Below, piece by piece: positions 45,231 through 56,614 of a DNA stretch of 64,000 nucleotides. The notes under the pieces are model-generated. The model was not told the DNA's origin, did not search any database, and worked only from the letters and a program-made list of their open reading frames with translations. Source of the DNA: Tetracladium setigerum (lineage: Eukaryota; Ascomycota; Leotiomycetes; Helotiales); assembly GCA_031472005.1 (NCBI GenBank), contig PZJY01000001.1:1674001-1738000 (forward strand). Reading direction: 5' to 3'. Position numbers and translations under genes: made by a program. How positions within the stretch are numbered: the stretch's first letter is position 1; every line of letters starts with the position of its first letter.

Positions 45231-46350
45231 TTTGAATTACTGTATCAATGGTTGTATCAATGGTTTCGTTGTGTCGATGTCACAAAGCTGAGCTCTGGAA
45301 GTAGCACGCTTGCTAACGAAGAACGAAAAGGCGGGGAAGTGTTTATTGGCGTCTCACGATCCAGATCTGGCAGAGAGCGAAATATTATACGAGCTCTTAG
45401 GGTTGCAGTCCCAAGAAACGGAGGACGGAGGAATCCAAGTCGTGAATGTTCCTTCTTTCGTTGAGCTGAAGAAGCCGAGGTGAATTGTCAGCTCGTGAGG
45501 CCGAGAGGCGGCTCGGATTCAGCGCCTCAATTGCAACTCATCGGACGAATCCTCTGAAACTGGAGGAAGAAAAGAGTGTCGTAATTCACAATTTCTTTTG
45601 CTTGTGGCAGTTACTAATATGAATCAGCGACGAAGAAGGAGAAAGTTTATTATAAACCTAAAAGGATACATCCTGCACTCTGCTAAAAACAGCGCTTTAT
45701 TTAGCAGTTTTGCTCCTTTGTTGGGCATAGTTCTGTCTGTCTGAACAACGCTGATCAATTCCATGTTGTGATGCCTGGGAAGTAACGATGAAGTGCGTGG
45801 CGCTCTTTCTTTGAAGCTGAGAATTGGAATGAAAGTTCAATGAGATGATAAATTATTAGACCTTGGTGCTTGCTGGATATATGCATTGTGGGAGTGAGAT
45901 AAGCTTATTTTAAAGCTCATGGTAGACTACCCCTTGTAAGCTCACACTCTGATGGTATGTTATTACGACCTTACCAGGTGAACGTTTCTAGATGTGATTG
46001 GTTTGATGTATGCTCTCAAGTCTAATAAAAATAAAATAAAATAAAACTTCAAAAGCACTTGCTCTTTGAATAACTTCCATTCAGGCGTCGCTGGCGTTGA
46101 AAGGTGTTAGCAACAGAGCATACAGGCAAACCCAACCTGGCTACTAGGCAATCATGGATAATTTAGTATATTTTTTTACGCAACACCTGCGCTATAAACC
46201 CGAAACAGTTATAATTCCCACAGTCGCAAAGGTATGCAACGCCTTCCAAATGTGCCCTTGTGAAATTCCATACGCCGGTCCCATTCCATTACCCATAATG
46301 CATCAAATCATTTATCACATTCCACGCTCGACTCACTTCGAGGAGCACCA
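45231..46350. other. Intergenic, AT-rich in part
   Basis: No gene is seen. An AAAAT pentanucleotide run lies at about 46024-46044. Part of it is the promoter of the leftward P450. Confidence 0.5.
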
Positions 46351-47555
46351 TCAGGCAACAATACTTCTTGCCCCAGCAAGATTCCATCTAAACCTTCTTA
46401 GGCTACCCGGTGCCTTCATGACTTCTTTCCCACATCCACCATCGGCTAGAGAGCTGTTGAATCCAGCCATCACTTCCTGTCTTCCCACCTCTCTCCCAAT
46501 CACATATCCTGCCCCAAATCCAACCACACTGACAAGAACAACTACGCCTGCACTCATGACCCACGCCATGATGGTTGGACTGAGCATCATCTCTCCTTCC
46601 AAGTGCATCTTCTTCTTCTTTACTGGGCGCGATTTCTCTACTGGTTTCGTGCCAGCCTTCCGCTTGTGCTCAACGGCATCTTGTGAGCATACTGAGGGAC
46701 TGGATCGAGCTCGTGTGGAAGGCGTCAATGGTCGACCGGAGTTTGCTGGAATCGTCGGGTTGTTCAGTTCTGATTCTGGTACGAAGCGCAAGCCCATCGG
46801 CTCGTTACTCTGCATCGTGTTTCCACTAATACCACCATGCTCTCTTTTTGGTAATCCTCTCGCCGCTGCAGCGCCAATACTGAGAAGTGTAGTAAGACTG
46901 GCTCGCAAAGCGGCATCGTGATCGGTTGTGTGAGAAGCCCGAGACAAGTAGCTTGGTCGTTCGTTACGTATCGGCCGCTGGGAGGGAAAGTATGATCCCT
47001 GCTGCGTAGCAGGCCTATGTGAAGGAGGATGCGAAAAGGCGTTTGGTTGTGGTGTGAAAGCGGTTCTCCTTCCCAGAGCCGTAGCATTCTCATCATCCTC
47101 CGAATCTTCTCCAGCATCATACGCGGGATGTGAAACTCGCGGCGCGGCAATATTCTCATTTGAAGATGTCATTACTCGATCCTCCTCGCTCTCGCTCTCT
47201 TCATACTCCTCTTGGCTACTCGTTCCGGTCTGCCTCTGTGGCAGAGCGATGTGGGATGGCATGCCGGGAACTCTTCTTCGTCTTCTAGTGTTGGATCATG
47301 CTGAACTCGCAGACCAGTCGTCACTATCTCGTCGCCGATCGAGGATAGTGAGGAAGAGGAAGGTTGCGATGAGATCTCGACCCAGGATTCTTGGTCCGTT
47401 AGCGGAGCTATACATAAACAACCATCTAACTTACCATCGTTGCGCAAACGTTGCGGAATACCTGCGGATTGAGCCATGTGTTCTGAATAACGCGAAGCTT
47501 GTCTGCTTTGCGAAATATTGTCGGCCCTCGAAAGTGGGCTTGGTGGTGAAGGCAT
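46351..47555 (-). CDS. Hypothetical tail-anchored protein with LIR-like motif
   Basis: The ATG at 47555 gives MPSPPSPLSRADN. A disordered acidic and Ser-rich region follows with TDQESWVEISSQPSSS at about residues 52-67, where WVEI fits the W-x-x-I/L/V core of Atg8-interacting (LIR/AIM) motifs. The frame breaks near 47266 in a G run; with one more base, EDEEEFPGMPSHIALP continues through to 46351. Later come EEYEESESEEDR, a basic block RPVKKKKMH and one hydrophobic segment (MAWVMSAGVVVLVSVVGFGA) followed by a GYVIGREVGRQEV glycine/charged stretch near the C-terminus. I do not recognise a named family. The layout (N-terminal LIR-like motif, long disordered region, C-terminal membrane segment) resembles organelle autophagy receptors, but this is only a hypothesis. 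Confidence 0.7.
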
Positions 47556-49314
47556 GGTTGGTGTCGTGTTATTATATTGTGGAGGGGTTGGAGAGCGGTG
47601 AGATGGCGTAGTTGAAGAGAGTCAAGTTGCGCATGAATGGGAATGATGTTGTCGTAATAGCAGAACGAGTGGATATTCCTGACTCCAGCCAAGTGGTAGA
47701 CCGCTGCTTCGTCTTGGTCTACTGTTGCTTACTTCAAGGGACTCCGGCCTCAGAGGATATATTGGGCTGGACTTGGGCTGGGCTGGCTGGCTGGCTGGCT
47801 GTTTCTTTGTTGAGATATTGACGAGACAAGCAAGGAAGGTGGAGGAGGGTGGGCGGTTGGCAGTATGTACGAAGGTACTTGCGTATCGCGAAAGAAGTGG
47901 GCAGGTGGGGTGATTCAAGGGTGTCAAGACTTTTAAGAGTACTCCGTAAAGTAAGTGGTGAGCTGGAACAGATGATTTACTAACTATACTAGGTAGGTAT
48001 AGGTTTTATTTATTATTATATGATTGACCCCCAACGTGACGAAAGTGATGCAGGTCAGGTGAGGATGAGGATGAGGATGCTGATGATGTCTTGTTCTGCT
48101 CCGCCACTACAGAATTCAATTTATTGCCCGACCTCTCTCCTCTCTCCTCCTCTCTTGCGGCGCGTGCCCAGCAAATGACGATGGCGTGTTGAGGGGTGGT
48201 TGCCCGGCAAAAGCCCGGCTAAAGTGATAGAGCAGATTATCTGAAACAGCATGTATGTACAGCACTGCGCTGTACGAGAGGCATCGCCGGGTTTTCGTAT
48301 TCTTCTTATTCTTCAGATTTATTTTATTAGTCTTTGTACAGCTGAAAGTGTTAATGAATAGAAAATAAAGTGGAACAGCAGGTACCTAGCATATAATTTT
48401 ATGAATCATAGGGTATCATATCACCCAAGGATGCGCGTCCTTGGGAGATCATTAGCCACAGCATTTTCAAGTTCGGTGGTGTATGACCGAGGTCATCCGT
48501 CAATTTTGGAGGTTTCACCTCCACACGCACAGTAGTTGGATGGTTGAGGTAGTGCTATACTGTACGCGTATGTAAGGTACCTAGTTAGCAAGTTTGTGCG
48601 CAGAACGTAAATCACTGTTGTGAGGAGATATCCTGGCAGAATAAAATTTGGGGCGAAGAGGTGTGTTTGGGTTGGTATCCGCAGAGTACTAAATGCTATA
48701 GGTGAGCAAATTTAGAAGTCACTGAGCTTTTAATTCACAAGAGAAAATGTATTTAAAACCGAAGAATTGTTTGATGTTTCATGTATTATTTAGAGTAAAC
48801 GAGCAGCAAGGGAGGGAGCAGTCCAATCCACAGAGCAGGGTACACTCACCATTTAGTACAATCAAGGTGCAGTAACTACGCACCTTCAAGGGGAATAAAA
48901 TAAACTTTTGCCATCCAGTTACCCGTAAATCATCCAGCAAACGACAGCATGAAGCTCGATCCACCTCAAGATACCCAAGCTCCTAGATGGAGAAAGATAT
49001 AAGAAGATTCATCTCGACTTCGGGTATGATGTCAAAGCCCACAGATCAGGTCAAAGTATCCCAAACGCCCTCGTAATAATATCGTATCAAAAAGCCAAGC
49101 AAGTCTCTCTGAAGAAGGATGAAGACAAGCCGAAAGGGACAGCCACAAGCCAACAAAGCCAACAGTAACGTCTCAAAGCCATCAAGTCAAGATCTCAAAG
49201 CCCACAGCTCCTCAAAAGAGAAGTATAGTCAAGAGCCCACAACCCACAGAGCCAACGGACCCACATGTCAACGCCTTACTTCAAAGAAGTTTTGTGTGCG
49301 GCAGTGTTGACGAC
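47556..49314. other. Intergenic, simple repeats, no gene seen
   Basis: There is a GGCT tetranucleotide run at about 47780-47803 and a GAGGAT run at about 48061-48080. TGTACAGCACTGCGCTGTAC at 48255-48274 is an imperfect palindrome. No gene is supported. The right end is the 3' region of the nucleolin-like gene. Confidence 0.5.
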
Positions 49315-50932
49315 TTAAAAAGTCTGCTTCTTGCCCTTGAAGTCACCAAAGCCACCACGGTTGGTAGAACCACCGCGGGAAGCACCACCACGTCCTCCTC
49401 GTCCACCACCACGTCCGCCACGGTCACCGAATCCTCCTCGGCCACCTCCACGTCCGCCTCCACGTCCTCCACGCTCAAAGCCTCCTCGGCCACCACGTCC
49501 ACTGAATAATGTTAGTTTTGTTTGAGTAGGGAAAGGCTGAGGAACTTACCCTCCACGACCGCCACCCTCGCTACGGTCAGGTCGGGGTGTGGCATAGTCA
49601 AGACGAACAGGACGACCGGCAATCTCAGCACCAGTCATAGCCTCAAAAGCGGCCTTTGCCTCATCAATGGAAGCGAAGCTAACATATCCGAATCCCTTGG
49701 GGTTGCCAGTTTCCCTACAGAAGATTAGCACAATAAAAAATAACAGAATAGAATAACTTACTGGTCAGTTGGAAGACGAACGTTAACAACAGTTCCGTGT
49801 GCACCGAATGCCTCGCCAACAGCATTCTCATCAGCTTCAAAGGACAAGTTGCCCAAGAAGAGGGTGTCGGAGGGAGGGTTGGTGCTGTCACCGTATTGAG
49901 CGGCGCGACCTTGAGCCTTGTCCTTGGGGCGGTGTTGTCACGAGGAGTAGAGAAGTCAACATTTGCCTCACGGCCATCGATCAATGCACCCTTCTTGGCC
50001 TTAAGAGCAGCGGCGGCATCAGCAGAGTTGGCGAACTCGACATAACCAAAACCCTTGGATCGGCCACTCTCACGGTCAGAGATGACACGAGCTCCAGTGA
50101 TCTCGCCGAAACCTTGGAACTCTTGCAACAACCACTCGTCATCAACGTTCCAGCTCAAGTTACCAACGAACAGGTTCTTTGTGCCATTGTCCTCAACAGC
50201 CTCGACCTTGGCCTTCTTTGCGACAGGCTCAGCCTCCTCCTCGGCCTTGCGCTTCTTGGATGGGGCAGCTTCTTCCTCAGACCCAGAGTCGCTGGAGTCA
50301 GAGTCGGAACCATCTTCGGCGGCGCTGGAATCGGACGAATCAGAGTCGGAGTCAGACTTCTCCTAAAGTTGCGTTAGTGATGCGTTTCTATGGGGAAAGA
50401 AGAGACTTACGGTCGCCTTGGCTACAGCCTTTGCGGCACCATTGACAACAGCCTTGCCGGCATCAACAACCTTCTTTGCGACAGTCTCTTCCTCGGAGGA
50501 CTCGTCGGAGCTGTCGGAATCATCGCTCTCGGCCGCGGCAGCAACTGGCTTTACACCAGAGTCAGAGTCAGATCCTTCAGAATCGTCTTCGGATTCAGAT
50601 GCAGAGGAAGATGAATCCGAATCCGAATCGGAAGAGGAGGAGGAATCTACCTCAGCCTTCTTGGGGGCAGCGCCGTTGGTCTTGGCCTTGACGACTGGCT
50701 TCTCTTCCTCAGAAGAAGAAGCGGAATCATCAGAGTCGGAGTCGGCCTCGGAGGAGGATGGGGATGGAGCCTTGACAACTGGCTTGGAGGCCTTCTTGCT
50801 TGACTTTGCGGCGGACTTTGCAACAACTGGGGTCTGCTTGAATGATTTAGTATTGAGGACCTTCTTTGCAGCGGGCATCTTGACCTCAGACTTGGACTTG
50901 GAGCCAGTCTTGGTATCCTTGGATTTTCCCAT
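49315..50932 (-). CDS. Nucleolin-like protein (Nsr1/Gar2 type), two RRMs and RGG tail
   Basis: The N-terminus (from 50932) is a basic/acidic Ser-rich region with long Ser/Asp/Glu blocks, followed by KKRKAEEEAEPVAKKAK as a nuclear signal. RRM1 reads NLFVGNLSWNVDDEWLLQEF with KGFGYVEFANSADAAAAL; RRM2 includes DTLFLGNLSFEADENAVGEA and KGFGYVSFASIDEAKAAFEA. The tail is an RGG/Gly-rich domain encoded at about 49330-49560, ending KGKKQTF. This is the fungal nucleolin family, nucleolar proteins needed for pre-rRNA processing and small-subunit assembly. There are three introns. Between the RRMs one base appears missing near 49927 (a C run on the coding strand), needed to read NTAPKDKAQGRAAQYGDS. It is divergent from the complex I subunit gene over a 364-bp promoter. 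Confidence 0.92.
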
Positions 50933-51296
50933 TGTGAAAGGTGATGTGGGTGTTGAGGGAGGAAAGGAAAATATGTGAAGTGTGTAAAAGAATCAAAGAT
51001 TGCAAGTCTTTGAAGGGAGTTGTGAAAAAGGTGGTGCAGAAGAAAAAAAAGAGGCTGTAAAATTTTTGGGGAAGAGCTCTTATCGAGATAGTCCGTGCGT
51101 TCGCGCTAGAGAAGGAGCGGTAAGTCAATTGCAGAAACGCCTTCGAGGCCTCAGGCATAAAGTCTACGCTTGGCATTGCGACCGATGGTCAACTCACGGC
51201 TCAAGCAATTCTAAGCAGTCGTTGGTGAACTACAGCACCAACTATCCAATTTCTACGCTCCTCTCCCAATTCAACGCATCGCTTTCCACCACTATA

Positions 51297-51720
51297 ATGG
51301 CACCGACCCCTGAGAGTTTGGCCTTCAAGGCGAAGAAGCCCACGGTTCCAGCGTCGTTCGACGGCGTCGACTACGACGATACCCTACGACTCAAGCAGGC
51401 ACAGGACGCAATCATTCGGGAGCAATGGGTGAAGAGCATGATGGCGCGTCTGGTGAGAGAGGAATTGGGAAAGTGTTATTACCGGGAGGGAGTCAATCAT
51501 CTAGAGAAGTGCGGCTCGTTGAGAGGTATGTGGGTTTGGAGACGATCTTGCTTCAATGGACAAATGCACATTTAGTTCCAGGGGAATAAGAGCTGGCAGA
51601 TGGGTGTTGAAAGTTTGCTAATACATTTACTCTTTTCTAGAGAGGTATCTGGAGCTGTTGAAGGAGTCGAAAATTAAGGGTTATTTGTTCGAGCAACAGA
51701 ACTATGTGCCAAAGCCATAG
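51297..51720 (+). CDS. NDUFB10: Mitochondrial complex I subunit NDUFB10/PDSW (12.3 kDa type)
   Basis: Exons are 51297-51525 and 51641-51720, giving about 102 residues. The start MAPTPESLAFKAKKPTVPAS is followed by FDGVDYDDTLRLKQAQDAII, REQWVKSMMARLVREEL and KCYYREGVNHLEKCGSLRER, ending YLELLKESKIKGYLFEQQ and NYVPKP. The two cysteines flanking REGVNHLEK fit the conserved CX9C-like pattern of this intermembrane-space-facing accessory subunit of NADH:ubiquinone oxidoreductase. Length and motifs match the fungal 12.3-kDa subunit closely. No signal peptide is present, as expected for this family. Confidence 0.95.
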
Positions 51721-51789
51721 AGGAATCTGCGCAAGAAAGAGCTTAGACACTGGGAGTGCTTTGTGGGAATTGGGACATGGAGGGATTTG

Positions 51790-52310
51790 CCATCGATGGA
51801 GATGTGTTGGGCGTATCTGGGAAGAACTGCTGTTTGGTCGGGGAATGGACCGCAGTATGGCCATGGTTCTCCATTACCCCCAGGCAAGCTCAGCAGCTCT
51901 TTGGCAAATGCCAATTGTAAATATGAAATGCTGTACGAACATCCAACAATTCTTCAAACTCGCCTGTCCCATGTACTGCTAACCAAGGTGTCTTCAATTG
52001 GTTCATGGGTTTCTTATTTTATACTTGCACAAGGAAGGACTTAGGCGTAGGTAGTACTGTATGAGAAATGAAAGGATTTATCATTGAGAGAGATGTGTAG
52101 GTGTGTCTCGGAAGAACCGTCGCTTACAGTAGGAAGTCGGCGAATAGACTGGAGCAGAGCTCTATATCTCTATTATGCTTAAGCAGCTTAGCAGCTTTTT
52201 AACAAATGCTCAATGCAAGTACATGGAATGCTATGTAGAATCAAACAATTTCGTCAAACTCTCTTATTCTATGGATTGCTACCAAAAGTGAATTCAATTG
52301 GTTAATGTTC
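51790..52310 (+). repeat. Diverged tandem duplication, two copies of about 210-220 bp
   Basis: A segment starting GATGTGTTGGGCGTATCTGG near 51801 and ending near 52006 (TTCAATTGGTTCATG) recurs from GATGTGTAGG at 52092 to about 52306 (TTCAATTGGTTAATG). Shared words in the same order include GGAAGAAC, AGCAGCT, ATGGAATGCT or ATGAAATGCT, CAAACAATT or CAACAATT and TCAAACTC. The offset drifts from 291 to about 300 bases, so small indels separate the copies. It lies directly downstream of the complex I gene. No coding function is evident. Confidence 0.7.
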
Positions 52311-52464
52311 AGTTGGTCGATGCTTTCAGCTTTTTTATATTGACTGCCATCCCCACAACCTCTCAGCCGGCGACCGTACTGCACGTCTCCCAAAAATTAT
52401 CACCAACATCGTCAAAAACACACGTACCCGAGTACAACCACACGCAAACCACACCACCACAACC

Positions 52465-53172
52465 ATGATCTGCCGAACCTGCCTCCACCGCGGTGTACCG
52501 TCCTTCCGCGCTCTCCCCCTTCGCTCCTTTTCCCAGCTCTCTCCCCTCCGCACCACGCCAACCCCAGCAGTAGCAGCAACCCCTTCTCCCTCCCCAGCAT
52601 TCACCACACCACTTCCCCCAGCATCCACAAAACCCAAAAGCGCCAGCAACCTCCCAACCTCAATATGTCCCGCCGGCACGCCAATGAAAGGACTGAACTA
52701 TTTCAAGGGCAAAGAAGACCCCATTGCGCTCGCCGAGGAGGAATATCCAGAGTGGTTGTGGAGATGTTTGGACGTGAAGGTTAAGGAGGAGACGAATGTT
52801 ACCGGGGGAGATGATCAATTCTGTGCGTTCATTTGTTCATTTATTTCACTTCTCCGAAACTCTTGTATCCAACATTGAAGAGACAAGCAAAGCTAATATT
52901 GAAATACCAAAACAGCAAAATCGAAGAAGATCCGTAGAAAGGCCGCCAAAGCGCAGAGGAAATTGGAAGCGAAGTTACTGGCATCAGGAGATCTGTCGGC
53001 ATTGCAACCAAAGATCCCAATTACGAAGCAGTCGATCGACTTACCTTCGAATGAGCAAGGTACGCTGGCGGGTGCACTGGAGGCAGGTGAGAAGAGAGGA
53101 GAGTTGAGGGATGCGATGAGGGCGGAGAGGAGGAAGAAGATCAAGGAGGGTAATTTCTTGAAGGGAATGTAG
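52465..53172 (+). CDS. MRPL37: Mitochondrial large-subunit ribosomal protein mL54
   Basis: Exons are 52465-52822 and 52916-53172, about 204 residues. The start MICRTCLHRGVPSFRALPLR with SFSQLSPLRTTP is an Arg/Ser-rich mitochondrial presequence. A Pro/Thr-rich linker follows, then the mL54 signature SICPAGTPMKGLNYFKGKED and PIALAEEEYPEWLWRCLDVK. Exon 2 supplies the basic SKKIRRKAAKAQRKLEAKLL and the Arg/Lys-rich end MRAERRKKIKEGNFLKGM. It is a structural protein of the mitochondrial ribosome. The intron uses a GTGCGT donor and a CAG acceptor. It has its own promoter just right of the duplicated repeat. Confidence 0.93.
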
Positions 53173-53749
53173 GATACTGGACGAAGATGAGGATGATGGG
53201 TGGTGGTTTCAAAGACTGCGATTTATTGAACCGCTTGTTGGACAGCCGGGCTCATGTGTATGATTGAGAGGGAACGTTGTTAGATTATGGCAGAGGCATA
53301 AGGGAATGTCCCAATAGATGGTTCAATTAGTGTTAAAAGTCACAGGGCGCACGTTGTAAAAATCGAAAGAATGTATCATAGTCCTTTGTGTTATATTTGC
53401 TTTCAATTGCTCCCAATTAGTCTGAGACTCTGACTATCGGTGCAGTGGTAAAAAGGAGCGACAAACGTAAAATATAAATAATGTATGCATTGTACAAACC
53501 GGAAGAATGAATGCATCATATCTCCGTTGCTGGCAAATCTCAAAGATTGGGTTCCTCCCAACACAACTGTGAAAAGTGCCTTCTAATACCACAACTGGTA
53601 TGAAAAAGTAAACGCCCCTTTGCCTTTTCCCAAGATGCACGCTCAAAACTCCTCCTGAAAATCAAGTGCCAGGCCTCGAAACACAATACCAATAGCCCAC
53701 TACCATACACCCCCAATCAGTCCTTATACACCTCGCGATTTAAATGTTC
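53173..53749. other. Intergenic between convergent mL54 and TAF7
   Basis: Both neighbouring genes point into this stretch, so it is their shared 3' region. No gene is seen. Confidence 0.6.
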
Positions 53750-55316
53750 CTAAGCTTCCTCCTCCTCGTTAATGGAAGCCTTCTTCAATTGCAGTTCGGC
53801 CTTGATCTTGCGGATACTCTCCTCGACTCTCTTCTTGAGAAGAACATTGGTCTGTTGAGCAAGCTTATTTTGCTGGTCAACAAGCTGCCTCTCCAGATCT
53901 TGGATATCCTCCCGAATACCCTCTTCCAACTTCTCCCGATTCTTGGCTTCGATGTCAATTTCAGAAGCGGCATCGTCGTCATCATCTTCAGCAGACTCGT
54001 CTCCACTATCGTACTCCTCCGCAGGCTCTTCTGCATTTGGCCCTTGGATAGAGGGGTTCCAGGAACAGCCGGGGTATCGGTAGCTGGGGTATCGCCACCC
54101 ATTTCTGCCATCATTTCGGCTTCCAGTTCGGCGGCGAGGGCATCGGCGTGCTCTGTATCCTCTATTCCCCATTCATAATCTCATCGAAATATCCGGTCTG
54201 GTCCTGATCATCGTCCTCGCCCTCGGCATCCTCGTTCCCGGAGTAGGCATCGTCTCCGTAATCACTACCACGAGGACTGAACTGACTGTCATGTCGTTCA
54301 GGATCAACCATCTCAAATCTAGAACCCTCCGCTAAATCATCCTCTCGTAGAAGTCTTTCGACTTCATCTTCCACCGCCTCGATCGTGGTCTTGCTGACTC
54401 GTTTTCGAAACACTCGCTTGCGAGCATAGTGCATTGGTGCTGTCAATCCATGGGGATATTGAAATGTGACTGGGTCAACACTAGCAGGAAGGCTGATAGT
54501 CTTTGCTTCCTCCTCTCGCTCAACTTGGGCAAAGACCAGGAGAAGTTGACAGATGTCTGCGCTCTTCCACCATCCTCTCTTGTCCCAACTCTTCATGCCC
54601 TCAACAATGCAAGGCAAATCGACCAGCGTAGTTGCGTAAATCCTGTCCTTGATCCTAATAATTCCCCGTCGTCCATTCTCATGAAAAAATTTCATGTATA
54701 TCTCCGCGCCTCCTTGTGACTTTGGAATGCCGAATTTCTTTCCAACGACACAATCTCGAAGGTAGTCGCAGTCAGGGCCAGGGAGCATTCGAATCACAAA
54801 TTGCTCTTCGATGGCGGGGTCCTCCTCTCGGTCGCTGGCCTCGGAATCATAACCTACACCTTGGGGCCTCGGTGGTAACCGTCCCTTGATCTTAGTTTTA
54901 AGAATCACCGTTCCAGGAGTTTTGGGAGCAGCGCTTGAAGGTCCAACCAGGCTTGGATTTGAATTACCGATACTGAGCTTGAGCTTTTTTGTGGGGCGCG
55001 CGACGTTGATGCTATCGATGGCCTCGATGTCCATTGTGGTGCCATCATCATCCGAGTCGGGTTCTTCCTTGATACTGCGCTTTTGTTGGATGGCCTTCGC
55101 GGTGGGTTTCGATGTTCGGCCAGCCTTTGTAGTCTTCGACTTGGAGGCCTCGTCCGGCGACTGCGCATGTGCGACTGGAGCAGGGGACGAGGCCGCTGAC
55201 TTTGGCCCAAATTTGAATTTGAGCTTCGTTCCTCCAGGTGTCGCGAGAGGCGTTGATGGGGTTGAGGCCGGCGGAGGGACACTCGGTTTGGTGGTCAACT
55301 TGAGCTTAAGAGACAT
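53750..55316 (-). CDS. TAF7: TFIID subunit TAF7
   Basis: From the ATG at 55316 the protein begins MSLKLKLTTKPSVPPPAS with a Ser/Pro/Lys-rich region. The TAFII55 N-terminal domain is at about residues 165-290: AIEEQFVIRMLPGPDCDYLR, VVGKKFGIPKSQGGAEIYMK, GRRGIIRIKDRIYATTLVDL, PCIVEGMKSWDKRGWWKSAD and ICQLLLVFAQ. The C-terminal part is acidic and ends in a coiled coil (EGIREDIQDLERQLVDQQ, KRVEESIRKIKAELQLKK). TAF7 binds TAF1 in TFIID and regulates its activity. A naive reading stops at 54162, but the conserved tail (EDTEHADALAAELEAEMM, then EEPAEEYDSGDES) is recovered if single bases are missing near 54166 and 54040. It is divergent from another TFIID subunit gene. No intron was seen. Confidence 0.93.
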
Positions 55317-55764
55317 GATGGGCGATGCCCTTTCGCGCGTTGAATTCGTGTATGATTCTCGAGATTATTGTGTTATGTTATGTTTTGGTGTTTGGGAAAG
55401 AGCTTATAGCGACCAAGGGCTAGATGTTAAATGTGGAAAGGAGGAGAGTTTTATGCCTTCGTAGTCGCTTTGTAGTTCGTTGGTAGTGTATGAGGGGAGA
55501 AGGCTGTCAAAAAGAATGACAAGCGCGGAAGGAGACGCGAGGCTAGGACCCAACCTCACGTGGGCATTCGCATTGTTTCCCTCACCTTTCACAATCACCT
55601 TCCAAGGTCAACATCGGCCAAACAATATACTCAATTGATTTACTGCTTAGTATTGTTGAAGTTATTGAAAACTTCCTCGGCTTTCCAGCTCTTTTGTCTT
55701 CCAGCATGAAGATCTTCTCAACGACACCCTGAACTGTGTGTTGTCGCACATTCCAACCTGCAAA

Positions 55765-56471
55765 ATGTCGTCTCCTCAAGCACTCAACACCTCGCTCCTG
55801 CGTCCTTGCATCCTCCAGATCCTGCGCGCAGCAGGCTATCATTCAGCGCGTTCCTCTGTAGTCGATACTCTCACCGGCCTGGCAGCACACTTCATGACCC
55901 AACTTGCGCAGGCAACAGCAGACCACGCCGCCCTCAACCAAGACGATGCAGAACTTGCGCTCGAGCCGATGATTCAGGATGTGAGGATGGCAATGCAAGA
56001 TTTCGGGCTGCTTCTACCAGAATTAGGAGTTGCAGACCAGAGAGCCGTTGGAGAGGAGGATATGAGAGGCACGGATGAGTTCATTGCATGGGCGAAGGGG
56101 CCACAGAATGCAGAGATCAGAAGGATTGCGCTGGAGGGAGTGGAGGGAGCTAAGGAGGATTACTTGACAGGTTAGGTGAATGTATCACTCTGGAAGGACT
56201 CAGGTGCTGATTATTTGCAGTTCTCAAGAAAAAACATAGTGTGGCCGACGAGGACTCGAGGTACGTCGGCACGGTCTTGGGGAAACCTGCAGAACCTAGG
56301 ACCGTAAAAATCGAAGGCGCAGAATACACCAGCGTAAAGGAATGGGCGGAGAAGATAAAGGGTACTCCCACCAATGGAATCACCACAACCGCCTCTGTCG
56401 TGTCTTCAAGACGACAGTCCTCAGTATTAAGTTCTCTTGGTGATGAGAGCATGGACCGGATGGAGTTTTGA
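55765..56471 (+). CDS. TAF3: TFIID subunit TAF3-like, bromodomain-associated histone fold
   Basis: Exons are 55765-56170 and 56221-56471, about 218 residues. The N-terminal histone-fold (BTP) domain reads SLLRPCILQILRAAGYHSAR, SSVVDTLTGLAAHFMTQLAQ, ATADHAALNQDDAELALEPM and MIQDVRMAMQDFGLLLPELG. A conserved linker follows, with MRGTDEFIAWAKGPQNAEI. The second exon is basic-to-polar and ends LGDESMDRMEF; no PHD finger is present, as in yeast Taf3. In TFIID the TAF3 histone fold pairs with TAF10. TAF8 has a related fold and cannot be fully excluded. It shares a 448-bp bidirectional promoter with TAF7. Confidence 0.8.
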
Positions 56472-56614
56472 GAGCGGTGGGGTTCCAATTGCATTGCGAC
56501 GGCGTCAAGGATCTAGGAAGGTATGGCTCGGACTATGTACAGTACTTTTACCAACAAACAAAACTACGAAACGGTGAAGAGGATATCGAACGACTGGAGA
56601 CCATTTGAGCCTTT

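Noticed and set aside
48200..48225. GCCCGGCAAAAGCCCGGCTAA as a related motif
   Set aside because: The core differs from GACCGGCGAA at several positions and no cluster gene is near.
50418..50978. Plus-strand Glu/Ser-rich frame opposite nucleolin
   Set aside because: Antisense shadow of the acidic Ser/Asp repeats of the nucleolin-like gene.
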